Source: Nocardioides sp. YIM 152315 (GTDB lineage Bacteria > Actinomycetota > Actinomycetes > Propionibacteriales > Nocardioidaceae). Taken from it: a DNA stretch of 64,000 bases. Where the stretch lies: positions 124,001 through 188,000 of the forward strand of contig NZ_JARGER010000042.1 in NCBI RefSeq assembly GCF_029210375.1, read 5' to 3'. The position numbers were made by a program, and so were the translations under genes. Positions within the stretch are counted from its first letter, which is position 1. The number at the start of each line of letters is the position of its first letter. This document shows positions 33,711 to 41,051 of this stretch, piece by piece. The notes beneath the pieces are model-generated. The model ran no database searches. It saw only the letters and a list, made by a program, of their open reading frames with translations, and was not told the DNA's origin.

Positions 33711-34969
33711 CGCCGCGTCCTCACCGGCACCCATGCCGTGGCGGTGAAGGTCGGCGGATCGGTGCGTCGGCGTACGTCGAGCCGGCCGCCGACCGCGTCG
33801 AGCCGGCGGCGCATGCCGTCGATACCCTGACCGCCCGCCGCCGCTGGATCGGTCGGCGCGGCGGGATCGACGGGCAGCGCGATCGGTCGCGTCTCGTCGC
33901 CGCCGGGGCCGAGAGTGTTGCGAACCTCGATGCGCAGGTCACCCTCCCAGTGTCGTTCGACCAGGACGGGCCGGTCGCGCCGCCCGTGCTTGATCGCGTT
34001 GGTGAGCATCTCCTGCAGCACGCGGAAGGCGACGACCTCGAGCTCGGGCGGCATCGGCTGCGGGGCGCCCACCTCGGTCGTGACCACCTCGTGCCCGCTC
34101 GCGCGGACCCCGTCGACGAGGCTGTCGAGGTCGGTGGGTCGGGCGCGGGGCGCGACCCCCGAGGTGTTCACCGCCGTCGACGCGAGCACCTGGCGGACGT
34201 CGTCGAGGGAGCTGCGCGCGGAGGTCGCGATGTTCGCCATCGTCTGCTTGAGCCGCTGGGTGTCGGCGTCCTCGAGGTACTGCGCCGACTCCGCCTGGGC
34301 GAGGATCACCGCCAGGGAGTGTCCGACGACGTCGTGCACGTCGCGCGCGAGCTGTGCCTGCTCCTCGCGCAGGCGGGCGATCTCCTCGGCCTGGTCGCGC
34401 TCGGCCTCGGCGACGACCTGCGAGGCACGGGACTGATCGGCCCGCGCGGAGAAGCGCAGCGCCAGGCCGGCCAGCCAGGGCACGCCGAGCACGGCCATGC
34501 CGGCGACGGCGGCGGTGACCTGCCAGCGGTCCCCGAAGCGCGAGGTCTGCCGGATGAGCTCCCGGAAGCCGGCGGTGTCGAGCGCGGCGTAGAACACGCT
34601 GGAGTCGATCCAGTAGACGGTGATCACGGCCGCGAGCGGGATCGACAGCGCACTCAGCCAGACGGTGCCGAGGCTGCCCCAGCGTGCCGTGCCGAAGGCG
34701 ACAGCCGCGATGGCCAGCTCGACCATCAGCAGCTGGGTGCCGGTGACGACCTGCAGCGCGCACACCACCCACACCACGGCGAGGGCCGCGGCCGGCAGTC
34801 GCCGGGACAGCGAGACCGCCAGCGCGATGCCGACGACGATGAGCAACAGGCCGGGGCGCGGGTCGTCGACGTAGTAGTAGGGATCGATGTTGAAGACCTC
34901 GAGCACGCCGACGAGCAGCACCAACAGCCCCGCGGCGACGTCGGGCCACCATCGCTGCCAGTGCCTCAT
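33707..34969 (-). CDS. NarL-type sensor histidine kinase with six membrane spans (DesK-like)
   Basis: This 420-residue kinase has six hydrophobic segments between residues 10 and 172 and essentially no extracytoplasmic loop domain. An Arg/Glu-rich helix (175-205) leads to the HisKA_3 motif RDVHDVVGHSLAV with His212. The ATPase N box is EMLTNAIKHGRRD and the G box region is GQGIDGMRRR. Membrane-embedded sensing followed by a coiled helix is the DesK design. ATG 34969 has TAGCCT 7 nt upstream; the frame to 34999 lacks support. It overlaps the regulator gene. Confidence 0.92.
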   Translation of the reverse strand: MRHWQRWWPDVAAGLLVLLVGVLEVFNIDPYYYVDDPRPGLLLIVVGIALAVSLSRRLPAAALAVVWVVCALQVVTGTQLLMVELAIAAVAFGTARWGSLGTVWLSALSIPLAAVITVYWIDSSVFYAALDTAGFRELIRQTSRFGDRWQVTAAVAGMAVLGVPWLAGLALRFSARADQSRASQVVAEAERDQAEEIARLREEQAQLARDVHDVVGHSLAVILAQAESAQYLEDADTQRLKQTMANIATSARSSLDDVRQVLASTAVNTSGVAPRARPTDLDSLVDGVRASGHEVVTTEVGAPQPMPPELEVVAFRVLQEMLTNAIKHGRRDRPVLVERHWEGDLRIEVRNTLGPGGDETRPIALPVDPAAPTDPAAAGGQGIDGMRRRLDAVGGRLDVRRRTDPPTFTATAWVPVRTRR

Positions 34970-34976
34970 GTCGCGA

Positions 34977-34982
34977 AGGCTA
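34977..34982 (-). promoter_or_regulatory. Leaderless-type -10 of the DesK-like kinase gene
   Basis: The minus-strand reading is TAGCCT, 7 nt before the ATG at 34969. Confidence 0.55.
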
Positions 34983-34995
34983 GTGGGTGCGCGGT

Positions 34996-35934
34996 TCAAC
35001 GATGGGCGCCGCGGACGAGCTCGTCGAGCAGCTCCGGGTAGGAGAGCCCGGCCGCCGCGAACATCCGCGGCACCTGCGAGTGCTCGGTCATCCCGGGCAC
35101 CGTGTTGACCTCGATGAGCACCGGGCCGGACCCGGTGAGGAAGAAGTCGATCCGCGCGACGCCCGAGCAGCCCAGGGCGTCGTACGCCGCGACGGCGGCG
35201 TCCTCCAGCGCCTTGGCCTCACTCTCGTCGAGGCGGGCGGGCACCCGGAAGTCCGCGTGACCGCCGTACTTCGCGCCGTGGTCGAAGAGGCCGTCGACCA
35301 CGATCTCGAGCGCGGGCGCGGCGACCAGGGTCCCGTCGGCGCACCGCAGCACCGCGACGTCGATCTCGCGGCCGACGACCACGTCCTCGACCAGCACCCG
35401 TTCGTCGAGCGCCAGCGCGGCGTCGAGCGCCGGACGGAGGGCCTCGGGGGAGGACACCAGGCTGACGCCGAGGCTCGACCCCGCGGCCACCGGCTTCACG
35501 ACGACCGGGTGCGACCACAGCAGGTGCGCGGCGGTCGTCCCCGTGACCAGCAGACCGGGTGCGGTCGCGATGCCGATCGCCTGGACCACCAGCTTGGTCG
35601 CCCACTTGTCCATCGCGAGGGCGCCGGGCCGCACCCCGGAGCCGACGTACGGCAGGCCCGCGAGCTCGCACAGGGCGGCCAGCGCGCCGTCCTCGCCGCG
35701 CGGGCCGTGGACGACGGGGAACACCACGTCGCACCCGCGCAGCACCTGGGCCGCGCCGCTGAGCCCGATCGGCCGCAGCCCCCGGTCGCGCCAGATGCCG
35801 TCGCGACCGATGGTGAGCGGCACGACGTCGTAGGCCGCGGGATCGAGCGCGGCCGCGACTGCCGCGGCGGAGGCGAGGGAGACGTCGTGCTCGCAGTTCT
35901 GCCCGCCCCCGACGACCGCCACCCGCGTCCTCAC
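34996..35934 (-). CDS. ddl: D-alanine-D-alanine ligase
   Basis: This 312-residue ATP-grasp ligase has the N-terminal GGGQNCEHDVSLASA motif, MDKWATKLV, the ATP-binding KPVAAGSSLGVS and the metal/adenine site RIDFFLTGSGPVLIEVNTVPGM split over the C-terminal domain. It makes the D-Ala-D-Ala end of peptidoglycan precursors. The length is nearer DdlB than the roughly 360-residue DdlA of many actinobacteria, so it may be a second ligase. GTG 35934 overlaps the alr stop by 4 nt. The VanA-type D-Lac specificity question cannot be settled by eye. Confidence 0.88.
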   Translation of the reverse strand: MRTRVAVVGGGQNCEHDVSLASAAAVAAALDPAAYDVVPLTIGRDGIWRDRGLRPIGLSGAAQVLRGCDVVFPVVHGPRGEDGALAALCELAGLPYVGSGVRPGALAMDKWATKLVVQAIGIATAPGLLVTGTTAAHLLWSHPVVVKPVAAGSSLGVSLVSSPEALRPALDAALALDERVLVEDVVVGREIDVAVLRCADGTLVAAPALEIVVDGLFDHGAKYGGHADFRVPARLDESEAKALEDAAVAAYDALGCSGVARIDFFLTGSGPVLIEVNTVPGMTEHSQVPRMFAAAGLSYPELLDELVRGAHR

Positions 35935-37079
35935 GGCAGGCTCCGCAGGCGCGCGAGAGCCGGCGCGTGGCGCTCGACGCGGGAGCCGATGCCGGTGACG
36001 ACCTCGTGCTCGATGGTGTCCGCCCAGGCAGCCCACTCGGCGACCGTCGGCTCGTCCCGCGCTCCGGGGCCGAAGACCGTGACGGTCTCGCCCAGGTCGA
36101 CGCCGCGGCCGCCGAGGTCGACGACCAGCTGATCCATCGAGATGCGTCCGACGACCGGACGGCGCGCGCCACGCACCTGCACCTCGGCCGTGCCGGACGC
36201 GACCCGGGGGAGACCGTCGGCGTACCCGAGCGGGACGAGCCCGAGGTACGTTGCGCGGGACGTGCGGTGGACGTGCCCGTAGCCGACGGGTGTGCCCGCG
36301 CGGACCCGCCGCACCTGCACGACCGGGGCGGTCAGGGTCATCGCGGCGCGCAGCGCGGTCGTGCGGGTGGGGTCGATGCCGACCAGGCCGGCGCCGACGC
36401 GGCTCATCGTGTGGTGCGCGCGAGGGTCGGTCAGGGTCGCCGAGGTGGCGGCGAGGTGGCGGAGACGCGGGCGCAGCCCGGCCGCGCGGGCCATCTCGAT
36501 CGCCCACGCGAAGCGCGTCCGGCCGAGGGCGTTGCAGTCGTCGCCGGGATCGTCGGCACAGCCGAGATGGCCCATCACGCCGACGACCTCGACCTCGCCG
36601 CGCACCTCGGCCCGGCGAGCGGCGTGGCAGAGCCGCACCCACGTCGACGGGTCGGCCCCGTCGCGGGCCATCCCCGCGTCGACGTGGAGGTGGATCCGGT
36701 GGCGCCCGGGCGCGGCCGCGACCGCGGCCAGGTGCGGCAGGCTCGGCACCGCCACGTCGACGTCGCGGAGCGCGGCCTGCGCCCAGTCGGCGTCGGCCGG
36801 GTTGAGCCAGCTGAGGACCGGCGCGGCGAGTCCGGCGTCGCGCAGCCGCCACGCCTCCTCGAGGCTGGTGACACCGAGCCGGGTGGCACCGTGGGCGAGC
36901 GCCGTGCGGGCCACGTCGAGCGCGCCGTGGCCGAAGCCGTCGGCCTTGACGACCGCCATGAGCTCCCCGGCGGCGCGGTCGGCGAGGAGCCGGGTGTTCG
37001 CGGCGACCGCGGTCAGGTCGATCGTCAGGAGCGGGCGGCTGTGCGGAGCGGCGTACGTGCGTGCGGCAACCTGGGACAT
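35931..37079 (-). CDS. alr: Alanine racemase
   Basis: This 382-residue PLP fold-type III racemase carries the PLP lysine Lys45 in AVVKADGFGHG and the second catalytic base Tyr267 in VGYGHVHR. It converts L-Ala to D-Ala, the substrate of the co-transcribed ddl. The racemase C-terminal beta domain contains GRISMDQLVVDLG. A motif that usually reads HxKxDTGM is HLHVDAGMARDG here, a modest divergence. The ATG at 37079 has TAGCGT 7 nt upstream. The operon reads alr-ddl and may continue to the kinase gene. Confidence 0.93.
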   Translation of the reverse strand: MSQVAARTYAAPHSRPLLTIDLTAVAANTRLLADRAAGELMAVVKADGFGHGALDVARTALAHGATRLGVTSLEEAWRLRDAGLAAPVLSWLNPADADWAQAALRDVDVAVPSLPHLAAVAAAPGRHRIHLHVDAGMARDGADPSTWVRLCHAARRAEVRGEVEVVGVMGHLGCADDPGDDCNALGRTRFAWAIEMARAAGLRPRLRHLAATSATLTDPRAHHTMSRVGAGLVGIDPTRTTALRAAMTLTAPVVQVRRVRAGTPVGYGHVHRTSRATYLGLVPLGYADGLPRVASGTAEVQVRGARRPVVGRISMDQLVVDLGGRGVDLGETVTVFGPGARDEPTVAEWAAWADTIEHEVVTGIGSRVERHAPALARLRSLP

Positions 37080-37086
37080 GCCGGAA

Positions 37087-37092
37087 ACGCTA
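37087..37092 (-). promoter_or_regulatory. Leaderless-type -10 of the alr-ddl operon
   Basis: The minus-strand reading is TAGCGT, 7 nt before the ATG at 37079. Confidence 0.55.
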
Positions 37093-37175
37093 GGGACGCC
37101 CGCCCGTCACCCGCCTCCACCTGTGGTGCCGGTGGGCGGTCCTCGGGTGCCGAGTCGGCGGTACGCCCGACCGAG

Positions 37176-37919
37176 TCAGACGGGGACCAGCTCGACGGCG
37201 CCGACGGCGTACCGCGCCAGGATCGTCCGCGCCAGCTCCGGGTGAGCACCCAGCGGCTCGGACACCGCGACGGCGCCGGCCTCGAGCGCGAGCTCCGCGG
37301 CCCGGTCGGGCAGGAAGCCCGGCGCCAGGAACAGCGAGGCGACGGCGATGTGGCGACGGCCCTCCGAGCGGAAGGCGCGCACGGCCTCGCCGGTGGCGGG
37401 CGGCGTCGCGGAGGCGTAGGCCGCGGTCACGGGCAGCTTGTGCCGGGCCCCCCAGACCCGCGCGAGGCGGGCGACGGCCTGGTTGGCGAGCGGGTCGCTC
37501 GACCCGGCCGCGGCGAGCACCAGCGCGTCGAGCTCGCGCACCCGCGACGCCTTGAGGGCCTCGCGCATGCGGAGGTCGAGCACCTCGAGGAACTGCGCCT
37601 CCAGGCCGAGCACCGAGGTGGCCCGGATCTGCACGCCCTCGTGGCGCGCGGTCGCCGCGGCGATGGCGCCCGGGACGTCGACCTTGGCGTGGTAGGCCTC
37701 GGTGAGGAGGAGCGGCACGACGACGATCTCGTCGTGGCCCGCCTTCACGAGCCGGTCGACCACCGTCTGGAACGACGGCTTGGACAGCTCGAGGAACGCC
37801 GGCTCGACCTTGAGGTCGGGGCGCATGGCCTTGACCTCGCCGACGAGGGCCTTGATGGTGGCGGCGGACCGGGGATCACGGCTTCCGTGGGCCAGGGCCA
37901 CCAGAGCAGGAGCAGTCAT
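37176..37919 (-). CDS. Sirohydrochlorin chelatase-like protein (CbiX/SirB family)
   Basis: This 247-residue protein starts TAPALVALAHGSRDPRSA, with the metal-site histidine of the class II chelatase fold. A second module (VLGLEAQFLEVL, then DALVLAAAGSSDP) shows it is the long, two-module form. It inserts iron (or cobalt) into sirohydrochlorin, giving the sirohaem needed by the sulfite reductase encoded in the same cluster. The ATG at 37919 is 7 nt after GGAGG; an overlapping GTG at 37922 is too close to that site. Confidence 0.87.
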   Translation of the reverse strand: MTAPALVALAHGSRDPRSAATIKALVGEVKAMRPDLKVEPAFLELSKPSFQTVVDRLVKAGHDEIVVVPLLLTEAYHAKVDVPGAIAAATARHEGVQIRATSVLGLEAQFLEVLDLRMREALKASRVRELDALVLAAAGSSDPLANQAVARLARVWGARHKLPVTAAYASATPPATGEAVRAFRSEGRRHIAVASLFLAPGFLPDRAAELALEAGAVAVSEPLGAHPELARTILARYAVGAVELVPV

Positions 37920-38010
37920 CACACTGCCTCCTTCGCTGTGCGTGTTGCTGATGCGGATGCGGGTCCGGCCACGCTGCCGGCCTGCGGGGTGCGGGTCCGT
38001 GTCGATCGGG

Positions 38011-38757
38011 TCATGAGTGGATCCCGCACTCGGTCTTGTTGGTGCCGGCCCAGCGGCCGCTGCGCGGGTCGTCGCCCGGGGCGACGCGGCGCGTGCACGG
38101 CCAGCAGCCGATCGACGGGTAGCCGTCGTAGACGAGCGGGTTCACGAGCACGCCGTTCTCGGCGATGTAGCGCTCCACCTGCTCGTCGCTCCACCGGGCG
38201 ATCGGCGAGACCTTGACCTTCTGCTTCTTGGCGTCCCAGCCGATGACCGGCGCGATGATGCGGTTGTGCGTCTCCGCCCGGCGCAGGCCGGTCGCCCAGG
38301 CGTCGTAGCCGGCCAGCGCCTCGGCGAGCGGCCGCACCTTGCGCAGCGCGCAGCACCGGTCGGGGTCGGTCTTGTAGAGATCCTTGCCGTACGCCGCGTC
38401 CTGCTCGGCCACGGACTGCTCCGGCGTGATCGTGAGCAGGTTGACGGGCATGGTGGCCTCGACGGCGTCCCGGGTGCCGATGGTCTCGACGAAGTGGTAG
38501 CCGGTGTCGAGGAAGACCACGTCGATGCCCGGGGCGACCTTCGACGCGAGGTCGGCCAGCACGGCGTCGCCCATCGACGAGGTCACGCAGAAGCGCTCGC
38601 CGAACGTCGCGACCGCCCACTCGATGATGTGCTCCGCCGGCGCGAGCTCGAGCTCGGCGCCCCAGTGGGAGACGAGCTCGCGCAGCTCCTCGGGGGCACG
38701 CCCGTCGGTCTCGGTGGCGCGGTTGTTGCGGGCGGTGATCGTCGTGGCGGCGGTCAT
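38011..38757 (-). CDS. cysH: Adenylylsulfate (APS) reductase, [4Fe-4S] type
   Basis: This 248-residue protein has Cys135-Cys136 (DRCCALRK) and Cys218/Cys221 (GCWPC), the four ligands that separate iron-sulfur APS reductases from Fe-S-free PAPS reductases. The catalytic Cys244 is in KTECGIHS at the C-terminus. The PP-loop region is VTSSMGDAVL. It reduces APS to sulfite using thioredoxin. The start overlaps the stop of the small zinc-ribbon gene upstream (ATGA). No cysDN or cysC genes follow in this window. Confidence 0.93.
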   Translation of the reverse strand: MTAATTITARNNRATETDGRAPEELRELVSHWGAELELAPAEHIIEWAVATFGERFCVTSSMGDAVLADLASKVAPGIDVVFLDTGYHFVETIGTRDAVEATMPVNLLTITPEQSVAEQDAAYGKDLYKTDPDRCCALRKVRPLAEALAGYDAWATGLRRAETHNRIIAPVIGWDAKKQKVKVSPIARWSDEQVERYIAENGVLVNPLVYDGYPSIGCWPCTRRVAPGDDPRSGRWAGTNKTECGIHS

Positions 38758-38918
38758 GAGGGGTCCCCGCGGAGGCCGGGGCGGAGGAGCCCGATGAACT
38801 TCAGGCTGAAGGCCCGCAGGCAGGCGCGGCACTCCCAGGCGCCGTGCGCCCCGTCGTGCGGGCGCAGGTCCTCCTCCCCGCAGTAGGGGCAGTGGAAGGG
38901 GACGGCGCGCTCGGTCAT
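38754..38918 (-). CDS. Small zinc-ribbon protein of the sulfite reductase operon
   Basis: This 54-residue protein has Cys10/Cys13 (CPYCGEED) and Cys30/Cys33 (CRAC) and ends SLKFIGLLRPGLRGDPS. It overlaps cysI and cysH by 4 nt at each end, so the three genes are co-translated. Similar short proteins sit between sir and cysH in other actinobacteria. It may help assemble or supply electrons to the enzymes; this is not shown by the sequence. Confidence 0.8.
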   Translation of the reverse strand: MTERAVPFHCPYCGEEDLRPHDGAHGAWECRACLRAFSLKFIGLLRPGLRGDPS

Positions 38919-40642
38919 CCTGCGACCGCCTCCAGGGTCTTCTCGCCGCGCAGCAGCTCCTCGTCGGCCCGGACCACCCACCGGGCGAAGCTCTCCGTGG
39001 CGTCCGAGCGGTCGGCCAGGTAGTTGGTGACGATCGCGGTCACGTAGTCGTCGAGACCCGCACTGGTGACCTTGTGGGCGCGGAGCTTCTTGCCGAGCGT
39101 GTTGTGCAGCCCGATGCCGCCACCGAGGTGCACCTGGAAGCCCTCGACCTGGTGGCCGTCCTCGTCGAGCACGAGCTGGCCCTTGAGGCCGATGTCGGCG
39201 ATCTGGGTGCGGGCGCAGGCGTTCGGGCAGCCGTTCACGTTGACGCTGATCGGCGTGTCGAGGGCGGGGAAGCGGCGCTCGAGCTCGTCGACGAGGTCGA
39301 TGGCGCGCTGCTTGGTGTCGACGATCGCGAGCTTGCAGAACTCGATGCCCGTGCAGGCCATCGTCGACCGGCGCCACGTCGACGGCGTCGCCGAGAACCC
39401 GATCGCGTCCAGGTCGGCCACCAGCGCGTCGACCCGGTCCGGGGCGACGCCGAGCACCACGATCTTCTGGTACGCCGTGAGACGCGCACCGGCCGCGCCG
39501 TACCTCTCGACGAGCTCGCCGAGCGCGGTGAGGGCGGCGCCGTCGATCCGACCGACCGTCGGGGTGGCCCCGACGTAGAAGTTGCCGTCCTTCTGCTCGT
39601 GCACGCCGATGTGGTCGCCGTTGCGGGTGGCGTACTCCGGCGACGGGTTGCTGACCAGCGGCCTGCCGAGGTACTCGTTCTCGAGGACCTCGCGGAACTT
39701 CTCGACGCCCCAGTCGGCGACCAGGAACTTCAGGCGGGCCCGGGAGCGCAGCCGGCGGTAGCCGTAGTCGCGGAAGATGCCGACGACGCCCTCCCAGGCG
39801 TCGGCGACCTCGTCGAGCGGGATCCAGACCCCCATCCGCTGGGCCAGCATCGGGTTGGTGGAGAGCCCGCCGCCGACCCACAGGTCGAAGCCCGGGCCGT
39901 GCTCGGGGTGCACGACGCCCACGAACGAGACGTCGTTGATCTCCGGGGCGCCGTCGAGGCTGGGGTGACCGGAGACCGAGGTCTTGAACTTGCGCGGCAG
40001 GTTCGAGTAGTCGGGGTTGCCGATGTAGCGACGGCGGATCTCGGCGAGCGCCGAGGTGCCGTCGATCAGCTCGTCCTTGGCGACGCCGGCGACGGGGGAG
40101 CCGAGGAAGCCGCGGGGGCAGTCGCCGCAGGCCTCCAGCGTGTCCAGGCCGACGGCCTCGAGCCGGTCCCAGATCTCGGGCACGTCGACGATGTCGATCC
40201 AGTGGAACTGGATGTTCTGCCGGTCGGTGATGTCGGCGGTGCCGCGCGCGAACTCGGTCGAGATGCCGCCGAGCGTGCGCAGGGCGTCGGCGCCCAGCAG
40301 GTTGCCGTCGGAGCGGACCCGCATCATGAAGTAGCGGTCGTCGAGCTCCTCCTCGCCGAGCACCGCGGTCTTGCCGCCGTCGATGCCGGGTCGGCGCTGC
40401 GTGTAGAGGCCCATCCAGCGGAACCGGCCGCGCAGGTCGGCCGGGTCGATCGAGTCGAAGCCGCGCTTGGAGTAGATGTGGAGGATCCGGTCGCGGACGT
40501 TGAGCGGGTTGTCGTCCTTCTTGGACTGCTCGTTCTTGTTCAGCGGCTCGGTGTACCCGAGCGACCACTGGCCCTCGCCGCGCTTGGTGCGGGGGATCTC
40601 GGTGCGCTCGGGACGCTTGGCGGTGTAGCGGAGGTCCGACAT
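38915..40642 (-). CDS. sir: Sulfite reductase, ferredoxin-dependent, sirohaem/[4Fe-4S]
   Basis: This 575-residue enzyme has two nitrite/sulfite reductase ferredoxin-like half domains and two NIR_SIR repeats. Cluster and sirohaem ligands are CTGIEFCK and NVNGCPNACAR in the C-terminal repeat, and LEACGDCPRGF lies between the domains. It performs the six-electron reduction of sulfite to sulfide. The N-terminal GEGQWSLGYTEPLNKNEQSK is typical of actinobacterial SirA/NirA. AAGGAA precedes the ATG. A short Cys-containing leader peptide gene lies 120 nt upstream and may adjust expression to cysteine supply. Confidence 0.94.
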   Translation of the reverse strand: MSDLRYTAKRPERTEIPRTKRGEGQWSLGYTEPLNKNEQSKKDDNPLNVRDRILHIYSKRGFDSIDPADLRGRFRWMGLYTQRRPGIDGGKTAVLGEEELDDRYFMMRVRSDGNLLGADALRTLGGISTEFARGTADITDRQNIQFHWIDIVDVPEIWDRLEAVGLDTLEACGDCPRGFLGSPVAGVAKDELIDGTSALAEIRRRYIGNPDYSNLPRKFKTSVSGHPSLDGAPEINDVSFVGVVHPEHGPGFDLWVGGGLSTNPMLAQRMGVWIPLDEVADAWEGVVGIFRDYGYRRLRSRARLKFLVADWGVEKFREVLENEYLGRPLVSNPSPEYATRNGDHIGVHEQKDGNFYVGATPTVGRIDGAALTALGELVERYGAAGARLTAYQKIVVLGVAPDRVDALVADLDAIGFSATPSTWRRSTMACTGIEFCKLAIVDTKQRAIDLVDELERRFPALDTPISVNVNGCPNACARTQIADIGLKGQLVLDEDGHQVEGFQVHLGGGIGLHNTLGKKLRAHKVTSAGLDDYVTAIVTNYLADRSDATESFARWVVRADEELLRGEKTLEAVAG

Positions 40643-40761
40643 GCGGGGGATTCCTTGACGGGAGGCGCAGGACTCTCGCTCCGGTGCGGGATCACGTCGT
40701 CGGGATCCTCGGCGGCCGGCGGGTCAGCTGCGCGGACTGGGCGGCTGGTCAGGCTCTGTCG
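40643..40761 (-). promoter_or_regulatory. Leader region between the Cys leader peptide and sir
   Basis: About 120 nt separate the leader peptide stop from the sir ATG. The stretch is GC-rich and can form several stems, for example GGATC with GATCC (either side of CCGACGACGT), but I see no clear intrinsic terminator with a U-tract. If attenuation operates it may be translational or Rho-dependent. Confidence 0.35.
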
Positions 40762-40851
40762 TCAGGAGGGCCAACACATCATGCTGCGCGTGCGCCCGAA
40801 GTCCACGTGGCGTCGAACCACGAGGTAGGCGTGCGTCGCAGCGAAGCTCAT
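40762..40851 (-). CDS. Cysteine leader peptide upstream of sulfite reductase (29 residues)
   Basis: This short ORF encodes 29 residues with one Cys at position 26 (TRSMMCWPS at the end) and a core LVVRRHVDFGR. The core matches the actinobacterial 'putative leader peptide' pattern found upstream of cys genes, in which Cys codons near the end sense charged tRNA-Cys. The ATG at 40851 has GAGACT 7 nt upstream, so the peptide mRNA is probably leaderless. It is too short for ordinary gene finders. The role in regulation is inferred from family and position. Confidence 0.72.
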   Translation of the reverse strand: MSFAATHAYLVVRRHVDFGRTRSMMCWPS

Positions 40852-40857
40852 GTCAAG

Positions 40858-40935
40858 GAGTCTCACGCTCCGGACTCCGGCCCCACAAGCCGGAATCTCG
40901 TGGTGTGAGATGACGATCCATGATGTGAGACGTTG
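40858..40935. repeat. Three GTGAGA repeats upstream of sir and glyA
   Basis: TGTGAGAT occurs at about 40904 and TGTGAGAC at about 40924 on the plus strand, and the minus strand carries GTGAGACT ending at the leader -10. The three lie in the 200-nt gap between the divergent sir and glyA genes and could be an operator for a sulfur regulator. Confidence 0.3.
40859..40864 (-). promoter_or_regulatory. Relaxed leaderless-type -10 of the Cys leader / sir operon
   Basis: The minus-strand reading is GAGACT, 7 nt before the leader peptide ATG. It lies within one of three GTGAGA-type repeats (see 40858-40935). Confidence 0.4.
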
Positions 40936-41039
40936 GCGGCGATCTCCCGACGGGAGCCGACCGCGGCTGCGTTCCACGTCACACCGAACCACGCGATCGG
41001 CGCGGACATTCCTCCTCGATCCACGGCGGCGGACGACAC

Positions 41040-41045
41040 TAGGCT
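41040..41045 (+). promoter_or_regulatory. Leaderless-type -10 of glyA
   Basis: TAGGCT lies 6 nt before the ATG at 41052. A leaderless glyA leaves no room for a glycine riboswitch. Confidence 0.55.
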
Positions 41046-41051
41046 GCGGTC

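Noticed and set aside
33033..37079. Vancomycin-type resistance cluster
   Set aside because: alr, ddl and a two-component pair are adjacent, but the pair is of the NarL/DesK type and there is no vanH or vanX, so the genes are read as housekeeping-type.
40643..40980. SAM or glycine riboswitch upstream of sir or glyA
   Set aside because: glyA has a -10 six bases before its ATG, leaving no leader. The sir side contains a leader peptide, and I could not recognise any riboswitch core.
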